Positions 12,375 to 24,800 of a stretch of 64,000 nt of DNA are shown here, in pieces. The translations under genes were made by a program, and so were the position numbers. The notes under the pieces are model-generated. The model searched no databases, had not been told where the DNA came from, and saw nothing but the letters and a program-made list of their open reading frames with translations. The stretch's first letter is position 1; each line of letters starts with the position of its first letter. Origin of the DNA: Wolfiporia cocos (Eukaryota; Basidiomycota; Agaricomycetes; Polyporales; Phaeolaceae); NCBI GenBank assembly GCA_029448655.1, contig JACCLO010000007.1, forward strand, positions 1,302,001 through 1,366,000, given 5' to 3'.

Positions 12375-15300
12375 TCACTCTCCAAGAATGCTGCAATTAG
12401 AACGACATCGTTAAGGACACTGGTAGCAGGAAGGGTACGCAGTGTACATACCCGAGAATGTTCATCGCAGCCACTCCCAAGAGTAAGCTAATCAACGCGA
12501 GCGCTTGTCTTCGAATACTGCTGCGCCACAGATGCGGGTCCAGCACAAAGTCGCCTGCGAGCATCTCCACGCATGCTGCGTACACAAGCATCCCCGCAGA
12601 AAGAGCAGACATCAAGCCGCGTACGAGGGTCACTCTGGCTATGACAAGGGATTAAGCGGTCGAATTACGGTCAATTCTAACCTCTCTCACCTCCTTCGCA
12701 TCGCCCAGGCTCGAAGGCACCAAGGCCGATGGCGATGCCTGCGGGCGTCATGATTGCGAATGTGATCGCTAGGATTGGCTTGAGTAGGCTGGGTTTTCCT
12801 GGCCCCACACTGTTGATTAGCTTACTACTGCGACAAAAACGCGAGGGCTTACCCTTGACAGCAGCCATCGCAGGCAGCGTTGCTATCCTAATACCAAGCG
12901 AGAGGCCTTCGAACAGCTGATGGAAGACGATGGCGGTCACGAGGGATGCTATAGTCAAGCGAATCAATGCTGAGAAGTGAATGTAGTATCGTTGCGCGAC
13001 GTACTGAACTCAGGCCCTGATGTGATTGAAAGCGTGAGCCCGATTACGAGCGAGTGCAGAGCAATGCCCATCTCTAGCATCTACACGGTGGAATAACGGT
13101 CAGCACACATCCAGTAACTCATGAAGAGAAACATACCAGTATTCCAACAACCTGCCTCTTCCGGCCGATCTTCATCTCTTCCTCGTTCATCTCGCCTTCC
13201 CCATCGGCCTCGTCCCCAGAGCTCGATCCCCACGACTCCATGTCCATGTGTATGTGGCCATGCCCATGACCGTGGCCGTGGCCCCCACCACGTCCACGTC
13301 CGTGTCTCTGCCCATGCGCGTGTCCATGCTCGCTCACGCGCACACCCCTCTGCTTCCCCTTCCCGCCTTTCCCCTTCTTCCCTACCTCCACACCAGCATC
13401 CCTCTCCCCGCCGCCCTCCTCGTCCGCGCTGCTCGCCTCCGACCCCGACCCAAACCACCTGCGCCAGCCCGAGAGCTGCCTGCTGCTATGGTGCGACGCA
13501 TGCGCAGCACGCGTCTCGTGCCGGTGGTGGCCCCCCGCAAAGAACACCTCCGCGTCCACCGGCGCGGGGCCGCTGCGCGAGAGCGGCGGGCGGGTGGTGC
13601 GCGGGAAGGTGTGCGCGAAGCCGACGGGCGGCGGGCGGGCGGGCGGAGCGTCGTGGTGGTGGTGGTGGTGGGTGGAGCCGTATGCGGTGGGGGGCGCGTG
13701 CAGGGGCGTGTGCTCGTCTGCGGCGCTAGATTCGTTGTTCACGCTGGAAGGGGAATCGGGCGGGGCAAGCGGGAGGGGCGCGCCGGCGGCGTGCCCAGTG
13801 CTACCGTCCGTCGTCCTGTCTGAGTCCCGGTCCATGGGGTTGGTGGAGGAGAACGATGCGGGCGAGGGAAGTTGTGTGGGGACGTGACTGCACTCTGGGG
13901 AGACGGAGGTAGGGCAGGGAAGTTGAGAGGTGCTGGGCGGCGGCGAATCGCATGGAGAGGATGGCGCGGAGGGATAAGAGTGGAGGCGGTCGACATAGGA
14001 GGTGGAAATGTCTGTCGAATCAAATGAAGCGTTAGCGCGCTATCGATGAGGCGTCCGAAGGGGATCGTAGTGGATACGCACATTCGACGAGAAAAATGAG
14101 CAGTAGTGATGCGAGGCTGGAACGAGGGTGGTCAGTTACTGAGCTCGTAGACAAGTTGCGTGACATTAATGATGACATTATGGTTCATCTGCTTGCGCAC
14201 GCAAGGCGTGGAATGGGCGTATAACTGGGTATAGCTCGCAGATTATACCATGACATAGTAGTCATCTGGCAAGCATACTGTGCGGATATTGCAAGAGCGC
14301 CATCATCTCAGAAACGCTCCAAAGACCTGTACACTCGTCTCAGATCCCTGATACGCTAGATGTCAAATGGCCGGATATAGCTAAAAAGGTCTCCGTCTGC
14401 GGGAAAGCGCGCAGCAACCGCTATGGAGTGATAGTCGCGAGACATGGCATCCATTCCCAGAAACTGCCCGGCAACATTGCAGCCGCCGCCACAATTTGTC
14501 ATGTCGAATCATGTGGGCAGGGTGTCCAACCAATGCCCCTGTCCTCGTCAGCTCAGCATATCTATACGACGCTGGCGAATGGACTCGAGCGCAACAGTGC
14601 GGTTCCCGCAGGAGCCCAACCACACAAACAGACACCAGCACCGCCTCCCGTAGTCGCTGGAATGAGCGCTCGTGATTGGGTGTTCCGAGCAGCATTAGTG
14701 CCTGAAGTGAACAAGAGCTAACAGCTTCAAGTGTTTCGGCTATGGGCTGCCCAGTGCGGCAGCACATCATATATTGACTAAGGCCAACTATTTTGACCAG
14801 GGTCACTGACTCTCGTCGAACCGTTGACCCTGCCAACCCTGGTGTCGGCAGAAATGTCACACTGAAAGCCGCCCTTGCGCCACACCAAACCAGGTCCTAG
14901 AGCAATTGTGGTACTCACACAATCATGCCAACGTAGTCCGACACGACCCATCTGTCACGCACCGCAGGGCTCATGAGCGCCTCGAATGCATCCTGCAGGA
15001 GGTGCGCGAACGCGGTGGAGAGAATGACCCCCGTTCCGAAGTGCTTGCCGATGAAGAATACGACCCCGGGGATGCGCAAGCCGGGGATGCGGCGGGATAG
15101 AGAGGGAAAGGTGGAAGCTGTATGTTTTATGGAGGCTATGAGCCACTGTGGCTGTGCATATTGCAGAACGAAAGACGCACCGAAAAGCGAGACGCAGAAT
15201 ATGACGAGCATGAACCAAATGCGCGTCTGCACCCATGCAACAGGATCAACCTCGCCGGGGTCGTAGTGAGTTCGTAGCCGATGGTTTCCGGCGAAAGGAA

Positions 15301-15385
15301 TCTCTAGGGCCTTCTCTCGCTGTCGCATACCAGAGTATTCCGTGTCCTCTACGTCGAAAAAGCTGGTCGTCGGTAGCATAGTCAC
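12375..15385 (-). CDS. ZIP-family zinc/iron transporter with giant His-rich loop, 626 aa
   Basis: ZIP proteins move Zn2+ or Fe2+ into the cytosol. Eight exons, from the right, join in frame: 14919-15385, 14082-14116, 13137-14011, 13005-13080, 12853-12969, 12691-12798, 12452-12638 and 12375-12390 (1881 nt). TM features are IWFMLVIFCVSLFGASFVLQ, FGTGVILSTAFAHLL, LASLLLIFLVE, the TM4 signature ALHSLVIGLTLS, the TM5 signature HQLFEGLSLG, TPAGIAIGLG and LISLLLGVAAMNILG. It ends GILGE, close to the family's usual short lumenal tail. The loop between TM3 and TM4 is about 290 residues, against tens in most family members. It carries a run of six His, and later many HG/HGH repeats followed by HIHMD. 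Intron 1 is about 800 nt, far longer than any other intron here. A TATA-like TATATATAC sits about 40 bp upstream. Confidence 0.93.
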
Positions 15386-15421
15386 TATGGTCGTCGCGGT
15401 GTCGTGCAGAGGAGAGTGTTT

Positions 15422-15430
15422 GTATATATA
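15422..15430 (-). promoter_or_regulatory. TATA-like box of the ZIP gene
   Basis: On the minus strand this reads TATATATAC, about 37-45 bp upstream of the ZIP start codon at 15385. The position is plausible for a core promoter. No mapped start site supports it. Confidence 0.35.
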
Positions 15431-16087
15431 CTTGGTTGTGCGGTCGTATGAAACAGATTGAGGAGACGATTAAGCTTTAAAGATGTGATGGTAAGAGGAC
15501 GGCACAGGTGGCATGGCTGTTAACAATATCCAGAAATCCGAGCCGCCTGCATTCAGAGTGGGGACCGCTCCAGTCATAGGGCGCTTATATGCGCCATTTA
15601 ACGAATAGCCAATTAGAATTGATCTATACCATCGCTGATGTAATCATCTGCACCTTCGTTGCATTTGGATACTGGACAGCAGCTTGTATATGATCCTGAC
15701 ATTCAGCACATGCAGGGCACCAGCTGCACATCACCGGCATCGACCATAATGCAACTCGGAGGATTTCAAATTTCCTCGATCTCGATGCTCAGCGCTCGTC
15801 CAATGTCTCAATATCAGTGTTCAACGTTGCAACGTTCAGCTGCAAAAAGGTATTCAGTGCTTCTCTCTATCGAACCTTGTACACCCCGACAAAACTCTAG
15901 ATGGCATCTAAATTTTCATTGTATCGACGGCGTGTACCGAGCGAGTCGTCACAAGGGCCGCGATGATAAGCTGGGTTCTCGGAGATCCGTGCGGATGCGG
16001 GCTATGGGCTATTTGAAAGCTTGAACATGATCTCTCTCGTCTTGCGCTACGCCGTCTGGTTGGCCTTGATTTCAGCGATCGGCCAAG
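15431..16087. other. Divergent intergenic between ZIP (-) and M20 (+) genes
   Basis: This shared upstream region of two divergently transcribed genes shows no supported coding frame. It contains the native upstream sequence of the left M20 gene, which the right duplicate lacks. Confidence 0.5.
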
Positions 16088-18573
16088 ATGAGCCCGAAGA
16101 CAGAGCTGCCTCACTTTGGCACCATACATGAGGACAAAACACCCTCATTATCTGCTGTTCCGACTACATTCGCACGAAGCAGCTACTGTCGACGCGTTCT
16201 CAGTATCGCTTTGCGCCTCCTGCTGGCTATATGCTGTCTAGGTGTGCTTGCACACCGTCTGCTTCAGCTGCTTACTTCACTGGGAGGACACGCGTCGCTT
16301 CTTCACACGAACGCAGCTTTCGATGCACACGACGTCTGCCCGCAATCATCCACTCTCACGCCATCGACGCCGCTGCTAGCCGATCTAGAAGCTGAGTATG
16401 CGACTGAGGAGTTCCGGCTGCACGCCGTAGAGTCGTTAGCTGGTGCTGTCAGGATCCCGTACGTGAACCATACCAATTTAGACGTTCTCGCCCCGCTATA
16501 AGCCCGCATACACCGACAGTACGCAAATGTGGGATGACCTTAAGCCACCTGGCCAAGATGCACGCTGGGAGATATTCAGCGAGCTGCACACGTATTTTGA
16601 GAGGCGTTTCCCGCTCGTGTATGTGCCTTCTGGATGCACCGGATAGGTGCTATGTTCATACAGCTCGATGTTGTTGCAGTCATGCAAGGCTTCGCAAGAC
16701 AGAAGTGAACCTATATGCGCTTGTGTATCATTGGCAAGGCAAGGACGACACTCTCAAACCATTGCTTTTGGCGGCGCACCAAGGTAGCTATTCTCACGAC
16801 TATGTCAACACTGCTCAGTGATTTGTGCCAGATGTCGTTCCTGTCGAGCCACTTACGATTGATCAATGGTTACAGCCACCATTTTCCGGACACTATGATG
16901 GTGAGTCACGAAAATTTCTGCCCGAGTCGGAAAGATACATTAAATTGGGAAGGCGAATGGATCTGGGGCCGAGGTAGCTGCGACGACAAGTCTGGCCTGA
17001 TCAGTACCCTGTACGCGAATTGGACCGCCCGATTTTAGGGCTTTACTCATCATGTAACTGGCAGGACCTCTGTGGAGAAGCTCCTCGAGCGAGGATTCCA
17101 GCCAACTAGGACCATCGTACTGGCATATGGGATCGACGAGGAGCGTGGTGGCGTTTCTGTAAACATCTTGCGATATTCTTTAGTACAAATTGAGAGTTGA
17201 TATCCTATCAGGGCGCTACAGCGATCCGGGACTACCTTCTGGAACATTACGGAGAGGATGCGTTTGCCATGATTGTTGATGAGGGCGGTGCGCTCTCATA
17301 CTCGCTTTCGGGAGGAAGCATTAAGTGATATGTGTCTAGGTCACTACACCGTCAGAGGGGATGCAATCATGTCCAGCCCCGCTGTGGCTGAGAAGGGCAA
17401 GTTCGATGCTAGACTGGAGATCACCGCCCCCGGTGGTCATTCAAGTGTCCCGCCACGCCACACCGTGCGTTTATACGTATCCAAAGCTGTGGACGAGATT
17501 GGAATTGAAGTATCTGTCTCAGACGATTGGCATGCTCGCGAGCATAATCACCGAGATCGAGGCCAACCCGCACACGCCACACCTCAACCGTAGTTCAACA
17601 TACTACCAACAGCTGCTATGTCAAGCGGCACATGATCCCGCGCTCCCCGCACATTTGAGGAAGCTAATTCAGACTTCGCTACATAGTGATAAAACCTTGC
17701 AGGCGCTCGAAAGAGAGCTGCTGCGCTCCGACCGGATGTTTGGCCTGCTAGCAGGTACGACGCAGGCCGTGGACATCATCCATGGCGGGGTTAAATCGAA
17801 CGCGCTCCCCGAGAACGTGTATCTGATCATGAACCACCGGATTGACACGCTCAGGTATTCACGCTCATTCTGTGACGTCTTTCGTTGTTTGATTGTCACA
17901 ACTATACAGCTCAGTCTCCGCTGTCAAGTCTCACATCGCCACCGTTGTCGGGCCAGTTGCTCAAGATCTCAATTTGTCCGTCGACGCCTTCGGGGAACCA
18001 TATGGCGGTGTAGGGCGTAGTGCTACTTTCGGCCATCTGCAGATGTCCGATGCATATGGCACGGCGCTCGAGCCAGCTCCTATAACTCCTACGCACGGAA
18101 GTGGCCCGTATGAGCTGTTGGCCGGAACGATCATAGGCGCTTTGGAAACGTCCAACAGGATGGGGATGCCCAGAAAGGCCTTCCTTGCTCCGAGCCTTGC
18201 CACGGGTTTGTACCACATATTCTTGATTTACATCTCGCTCACCTAATTCAAATTGGTATCCAGGGAACACAGGTACAACTCCACGTTTCAACTTGTGAGA
18301 TTTATAGATTCATGAAGCGAACCTTTTAGACACCAAACATTATTGGAAATTGACGAAGCATATCTTCCGCTACGGCCATGGTAATGGTGAGGATCATTAC
18401 AACGGAGCCCATACGGTCAACGAAGGTATTTCTTATCTAGTATATTGGTTTTCCGCGTTTTGCTCACGCGTAATGTTATCATCACAGCAATCAAGGCAGA
18501 GGGCTTCTTTGAAATGATCAGGTTTCACACCCGCCTCATACTGAACGGACACGATTCATCATTGCTGGACTGA
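16088..18573 (+). CDS. Vacuolar-type M20A carboxypeptidase (CPS1-like, Gly-Xaa carboxypeptidase), left copy, 604 aa
   Basis: M20A carboxypeptidases of the CPS1 type are type II membrane metallopeptidases that release C-terminal residues in the vacuole. Thirteen exons join in frame: 16088-16458, 16520-16618, 16680-16783, 16832-16900, 16953-17010, 17065-17158, 17212-17287, 17340-17464, 17523-17854, 17910-18205, 18264-18272, 18330-18425 and 18488-18573 (1815 nt). An N-terminal signal anchor is visible (VLSIALRLLLAICCLGVLAH). Metal and catalytic motifs are LLLAAHQDVVPV, WGRGSCDDKSG, YGIDEERGG, IVDEGG, PGGHSSVPPRH and HYNGAHTVNE. Exon 11 is only 9 nt. Every splice keeps frame, so this copy looks functional. 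It is the left half of a segmental duplication whose right copy (25627-28113) is broken. Confidence 0.93.
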
Positions 18574-18899
18574 AATCCACCGCTTCGCATTTCAGCATTG
18601 CCAGGTTGAATCTATTGTCCTTACAGATATCATGTCCTGTCCACGACTGTTCGTAAATGGATTCCAGTAGTGTTGCATGAGGGTACTTTGGGCGAGCTCC
18701 GACTCTCTTCGCTGGTAGTCTTGGCTATACGTCATGACGTTAGCAGACGTGCGTCGACATAACAATCTCGCAAACTTCATGATCCCCGTTTATAGACTGT
18801 CAATCTCAATGAGTACATTTGACAACTATGGTTAACGGCGGAGATAATACACTAGACAAAAAGATATCTGTAAATATACACTCGGTGGAATGTTATTGC
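18574..18899. other. Downstream flank of left M20 gene, duplicated
   Basis: The sequence aligns, with many differences, to 28114-28490 downstream of the right M20 copy. It separates the M20 stop from the RhoGEF-derived remnant. No gene is seen. Confidence 0.6.
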
Positions 18900-18939
18900 T
18901 ACAGAGGACTACGACTAATTATAAGAGACGATAATACGG

Positions 18940-19425
18940 ATGAATATGCATACAAATGAATCACCCTGCGACCGAAATTCAAGCTTCAAGCCTCAAGCTT
19001 CAAGGAAGCCTGCCGGTTCAGTCTTGTCTCTGCATCTCGCGCATCACTTGCTGAAAGCGCAGCGCCGCCTACCACCCTCATTCCTCCTCCTGTTCTGTAA
19101 CATCTTCCACGTGCCGTTCCTGGTGTTGGTCCTTGAAGGACTCTTCGGCAGCGGCAACCCAGATGTTATGATCGCCTTGACGGAATGGTGCGTATCCAGC
19201 TCGAGGTCGTCAAAACCAGAGCTGTCAGACTTGTCCGCTGATCGTGGAGGATAAGAAAGTAAATGGATAGTGTGGTCTCGACAGCGTTGTAACGCATCGA
19301 GCCATTCGTTTGATGAGTCAAACCCTTGTAGGACAAGGAAGATCTGCAATGTAGAAGTAGTCCCCGTACACAACCCAGCTTCCATTGCGCTCAGGATCTC
19401 ACTGTTAATGTTCAACGTCTGAAGT
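18940..19425 (-). pseudogene. Truncated copy of the RhoGEF gene's last exon
   Basis: The minus strand matches the final exon of the RhoGEF gene (28533-28978). Shared protein blocks include IFLVLQGFDSSNEWLDALQR, DHTIHLLSY and DTHHSVKAI. Only this exon is present, without the DH domain or the rest of the PH domain. After the KSPS block the frame shifts relative to the intact gene, so the C-terminus is lost. Homology fades near 19425, which marks the right edge of the left duplicate. Confidence 0.85.
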
Positions 19426-20427
19426 TGAGGGCAAGCTCAGCTGGGTGTAGCTAGTAGATAAGACGGTTTCTATCTTATGCTAATTACACTTGAATCTCTG
19501 CTTCATCGCGCTTTGATTCACACACATCGCGCGCGGGGGCGGGGCCAATGCACGCTGCAGGTGTTCAACAAGGGTGCCGAGTTGCGGGAGATCCTCTGCG
19601 CCAAGCTCGCGCTCTGCGCGAGCGGCGGCATACAGCCTCGCGGCGCAGTTCGTGTCCACGCGTCGCAGCAGCGGGGCGCGCATGCAGCTCGTGAAGCAGG
19701 GCGCGGCCGGGCATCATGGCCCCCCGCGGCCCTTACGCTGTCTGATAGGTGGAGGGCATCCTGGGCTTCATCGCATGCGTCGCTCTGCAGTCGTACGGGA
19801 GCGCCAGGCGGCGGCGGCACGCTACGCCTGCGGACGAGGTCTCAAGATTTCATGTGTTATGTGCTTGGTTGAAAACAGTCGTGTACACCAGCGACTGCCT
19901 GTATGACGCTGCGGGCTATGGTTACAGACGAGTGAGATGTGCCAAAGCGGCGCCGCGCCAGTGCAAAGACGAGCACGGATGAGGACGAGGACGAAAGAGG
20001 TGCCCTGTTCCCTTCATGGCCAAATGCCCATCGCGCGTGTGCCACTCAGGGAACGCAACCGTGGGACTCGCGCAGGATGTCTCACCAACTCCTCCGGCCC
20101 CTTCACGGTGTATTTCTGGTCAGATAGCTCCAAGGGAGGTATGACGACGACGAGACGAAGAGGCTCTGCGCCACATTTGTGTAGCCAGTCCGCATCGCGG
20201 CAATGGGAGGAAATGTGATATTAAATGATGGTAGGGCTGAACATCGGAAGGTTGTAGTCAGACTATGCGGAGGGCGAGAGGAAAGTGCATTGTCACGAAC
20301 CTGTGGAGTGAATTCGCGACGCTTTCGTTCAATGGACATGCCTTATAAGTACCCTTAGTCAAAGCTAAGCCTGAGACCATATACAAATGAGCATTTCTCC
20401 ACATTGAAGCGAATTAAACGGTGATGC
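19426..20427. other. GC-rich intergenic, no supported gene
   Basis: The region 19500-19830 is unusually GC-rich and open in several frames on both strands, as GC-rich DNA often is. None gives a recognisable protein. The rest lies upstream of the F-box gene's 3' end. Confidence 0.5.
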
Positions 20428-21850
20428 CTACTTGATTATTCCGCGAGAATGGAAGCTTGGGAACCAAATTGGTGCGAGTCTGTCCCAATCAGCCTTCATC
20501 CGCCTCTTGGAAGTTTCATCTGTATCACAGAATCGCAGCTCCACACAGTTCATCGATTTGTACTTTTCCGGCGCGAGGGGCTGGTGCGGAGGACATACTG
20601 CTCTACGTAATGCGAGCAGTACGTGTGACATAATTGACGGCCCCGCTGCTGGGGAATTAAGTTCCACTTCGATGTTAATTTGTTCAATTCCCGTATTGCA
20701 TGTGGATGAGATAATTTGCTGGATCACACCATATGTCTCTGCTCTCTCCAATAAACCTGCAGGCATGTCTCTGTCAATGTGTATATCCAGATTCCGCAGA
20801 CCAACATTCCGGGACAGGTCTACATCTCGTACTGTGCAAGAAGCCTTCAGTGAGCGTATCAACTGTCTAGTAACAAATCTGCATACCGCGAAGAGGTTGT
20901 ACGCTGTGTGGATCCGCGCCCGAGAGTGTTTTGAGTGGGGATAGCTTAAGTTGACGCAAGGCCTTCCCTGCAAGGTGCAGTAGCTGATCCAGATCCGAGC
21001 AGTTGACGGCATTGCAGAGGAACAGTACAGTTTCAGAGCTGCTGCTCGTCTGCAGCTCAGCCTCTCGGGTTGGCGCGCGAAGTTCATCTGACCAGTCCAA
21101 ATTATTGAAAAACAGTGTTTTGAGAGTTGGCGAGGGAAGCCATCGTGTGCCGGGCAGAGGCACACGTCTGTCCAGCAACTGCAAGTTCAGAATTGCGAGC
21201 TCCTCCAGGCGATCGAGTGCACAGACAAGACGCAAGAGCACCGGGATCGAAGGGAGGGTGATGTCCCAGAGATCTATTCTCGTGATCGAATGGAAAGCGG
21301 AGAGATGCAGGAACACGCTCTGTGGAATCGAGCCCGGAATCCATTCTCCATGCCGGATACAGAGCGATGACAGGCGTGGGAGGAGTCCGCCTGCGAGCAT
21401 GGCTGCGAACGTGCCAAGATGGGCGAGGCTGCGCTGATTCTCTGCTCTGCTGCGCTGATTCTCTGCTCTGCTGCGCTGATTCTCTGCTCTGCTGCGCTGC
21501 TTGCCTTCCTCTGCTGCACTGCCCGAAAGTTGGATACTACCCGCACTGCGTCTTGGCCTCGGGATTGTCTTGATATAACGTGCATACAGGCGCACGCTTC
21601 CGATGCTATCAAGCTGGCGAAAAGGATGACCGTGCCTTGATCTAAGGCGATGGCTGATCGGATACCACGCTCTGCAGACCCTCTCCGTGACACTCAATGT
21701 CTCCGGCTCGTTTGTCAGGTATTCTAGAGTCTTGTCCCATATCCCGATTGGTATCAGGAATGCGGCCGTCTTCGAGTTGAACAGAGGTAGTAGGCCATCC
21801 CGTCTCAAAGGCAATGGCCTCAAATGCCGCTCAATCTCTTGCACTTGCAA
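20428..21850 (-). CDS. F-box domain protein, 455 aa
   Basis: F-box proteins recruit substrates to SCF ubiquitin ligases through Skp1. Two exons join in frame: 20887-21850, then 20428-20831 (1368 nt). The intron of 55 nt removes a stop in the first frame. A divergent F-box lies near residues 30-75 (IGIWDKTLEYL, then VCRAWYPISHRLRSR), as in the large Agaricomycete F-box families with a Leu-rich C-terminus. The rest is Leu-rich with weak LRR character (LSSLCIRHGEW, LEELAILNLQLLDRR). It contains a perfect threefold 7-residue repeat (ENQRSRA type), encoded by a 21-bp tandem repeat at 21430-21492. Part of its 5' half recurs at 25407-25617. The substrate is unknown. Confidence 0.8.
21430..21500 (+). 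repeat. 21-bp tandem repeat, three full units plus a partial
   Basis: The unit TGCGCTGATTCTCTGCTCTGC is repeated exactly three times (21430-21450, 21451-21471, 21472-21492), followed by 8 more bases of the unit. On the minus strand it encodes a 7-residue repeat inside the F-box protein and keeps frame. The perfect identity suggests recent expansion. Confidence 0.95.
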
Positions 21851-24800
21851 TGGTTTCTCAATGTCGAAGGCTGAACCCTCTACTATCCGTGACTGAGGAG
21901 CAGCTTCAGTCTCGGTTTATGTCACACCCGCGCTACAAACGCACCGCTCCGGGCCGCCCTTCCATCTCGTCGGTCATCGCGTATTTTGATAGCCTCTTGC
22001 TGGGGAATGCTGATTGGGGAGCAGGGCTCAAGTAGCGAGAGGCGAAGGATTGAGGCAAGTGCTCTATCTCCATCTTCATGGTATCTGGGCGCTTATAAGA
22101 CGCTTCTGATGCTCTAATTCTTCGACACGCCCATACGTTCACAGCACAGCCCCTGCACATCCCCCATTGGTAGATGAGTTTGCTCTAAACTGTAACCGCA
22201 CCCTACCTTGATGTCCCTATGGGTGGGCTCACGTGACACTCTCCTCCATCAGTTTGTGGCTGATCTGCGTATCGTGCGCTACACCGGCCATTCATGGCTT
22301 CGAAAAGCCTTCTGCAAAGATTTTGCGTGACTCGGATGTGGCAAGGATACGCACAGCGCGCCTGAGCGTTCTCGCACTGCCAATACGCGTCTGCCTCAGG
22401 CAATGCAGGACTACTTGCTTACCAACGCCGAGGCCGGGATCATCAGAGCCCCTTGAGGTTATGAAAAGTAGACCGCGGACCTGTTCATCCATGGACGTAC
22501 CAAAGTACTATCATAAGACAAATGGCCGCTGTTTGCAAAACATATTTGCAGCATAACTCACTCAAGCACGAGTAGTGTCGTATCCAGTCTGGGGGAAATG
22601 CGAAGCCAGACGATCGCGTTTCGTTCGGGGATCCTGGTACAAGTTGATATGCGCATGATAGGGAACGAAAAATAACATAGGTAGTTGCCTACCGATCGTC
22701 TCATCCGCCATTTGCCCTTTAACGCGTTCTGCGTGTAGTTACCAACGCCAGATTGAAACTTGTCTACGGCACTGGCTGCCCTGTTCGCGATTGGAAGACT
22801 GACGGCGTCATTGACGCTACCGCAAACACTCTTGAGTCGCCGCATTGCTTCATGTTGACGTTCATGACGAAGTTCATTGGTGACCGCATACATAGCTGGA
22901 TAGAGACGATCGGGCTGAAGCGATATATCCGGGATGCTTACGAGCGAGGCTGGTCAGTCTTCACAGATGTGCACCGCTGCTGCAGTCCATCTTTCTGTCC
23001 GTCCGCGTTAGTGCTCGTTTATCCCCTGAACGGTCTGACTGGGGATGAGCGGAACGAGAAGGCGTGGCGATTTTCTCGCGACAATGGCCCTTCTGGCAAC
23101 GGAATAATATCATTCAGTCGTAGTCATCAATGTCATGTGGGAACTTGTGAACAGGGCCAGGGAAGAAGTGCTGACGGCAGACGAAGAATGAGCGTGACTG
23201 GCGAATTTTTACCTGTACAGATTCCATCGATGCAGTAAACAATGGCCGTGATGTTTTTATATCAGGCAGGAACTTGATCAGAGACCATGTCACATGATCT
23301 CTAAGGAAACAATACCTACTTTGCGACATATTGTGTCCCGGTTCGCAAGCGCGCAAGAGCGTAGATGCGCTGAGTTCATCGCACGCGGTACTTGGGCAGC
23401 CTGTCAGTTCTGTAAATTGCCGCGGCCGTCACTACAGAAATTCCTCCTTGGTCACATGCAAATCACGACGATCAAGAGCGAGCAAGAGAGAATACGATGG
23501 CAAACTCCTACTAGGGAGGTCCATCGTTCGATTGCATTACGCAGGGGTCCGGCAAGCTCATCAGTGGCAGGAGAAATAGCTTCCCTTCGGGCAGATATGC
23601 CTCAGGAGAGCACGTCCTTCATATGTGAGTCAAACACGCGGTGGTTCATCAACAGTGAGACAAAGTTAGCGGGGTGTGGTGATAGCATCACATACTTACC
23701 AGCAAAGGTACACAAGCCCGATCAAACACTCTTCTCACGAGTATCGTCTTCACGCGCTGTCAACGATGACCTAGTCCGCATCCCACATAGACTCAAGGAG
23801 CCGGAGGTGACTCGTGCTGGTGGTCGGGAAAGTCCATGGCACCTCAGCTGCAGACAATCTGTGAGAGGTGGAGTGTGCTTGAATCAGCAATGCCTGCGGC
23901 GAAGGCGTCGCGTGCGCTGGATGGGTGTTGGCCTCCTTGGCATAGCTCGACGTCCTTCGGCCTATACAGATTGGTCCTGAACAATCGCGGCGAGGTCTCC
24001 TCGGCGTGTCCATGCCGGATCGAATCGTAAGATTGATGACAGCTGGCAAGAGACGAGGGTGATAGCAACTGTAGCGTAATAGCGACATTTGATTCGGGGG
24101 AAGAGCAGAGGCGGGACACCTATGTCGTCCTCCGCATGATGACGTAGGAGTTGTTATGATGCAAATACGACTTACCCCTGCAGTGAACAGTTCACCGTGA
24201 ATCATGCGGCGAGAAGGAACAGCCAGCCGCGGCCCAAAGTGGAGTGCTCCTTACGATCCGCAGCATCGTCCGTCTCAAGTCAATGCGCAACTCCGGCATG
24301 TCGCTCAAAAGCCTAGAGATTAATGACAGGAAAGCGGGAGAGCCAGAGCATTCGGTCGTTCGTGATCGTGGATGGGCGACTAGGGGTACGGGTAAGTCTT
24401 TCGATTAATGGTGAGCTCATGGTTTATGCAATGAACGCTTGTTCAGAGATTCTCGCACAGCCAATGTCCCATCCAGTCGCTGTATGAGTCGAGTTGGAAT
24501 GAAACTTGTTCAACAAGATAGGGCTTGGAAGAGACGCGACGAAGACGAACATTGATGGTCAATCCAATCGAAGCCATGTCGCAAGTGCTCCAAGATGCAA
24601 CTTGTTCGCGTGAGAATGTCGCGACCGAGACGGCAGCTTTTACCAGAATGATCCCATTCAAGACCATGAGCTAACGATCCGAGCTAGGCAGTGTGCCTTT
24701 CAGTGCAAATCCAAGCAACTCGTAAGTTCAGTGAGCGAAGCAATAGTCAGAAAGTCTCCAGAGCTCGTAGACGCGTGTCGCAGGTCGCACTCGTAAGCAA

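Noticed and set aside
13121..13823. Long plus-strand frames opposite the ZIP exon 3
   Set aside because: They arise from the GC-rich His/Gly coding of the minus strand, which belongs to an in-frame eight-exon ZIP gene.
19477..19906. Overlapping frames in GC-rich DNA
   Set aside because: Open on both strands with no recognisable protein; explained by base composition.
22753..23980. Two plus-strand frames of 161 and 228 codons
   Set aside because: No domain, no consistent splice joins to neighbours; kept only as part of the spacer description.
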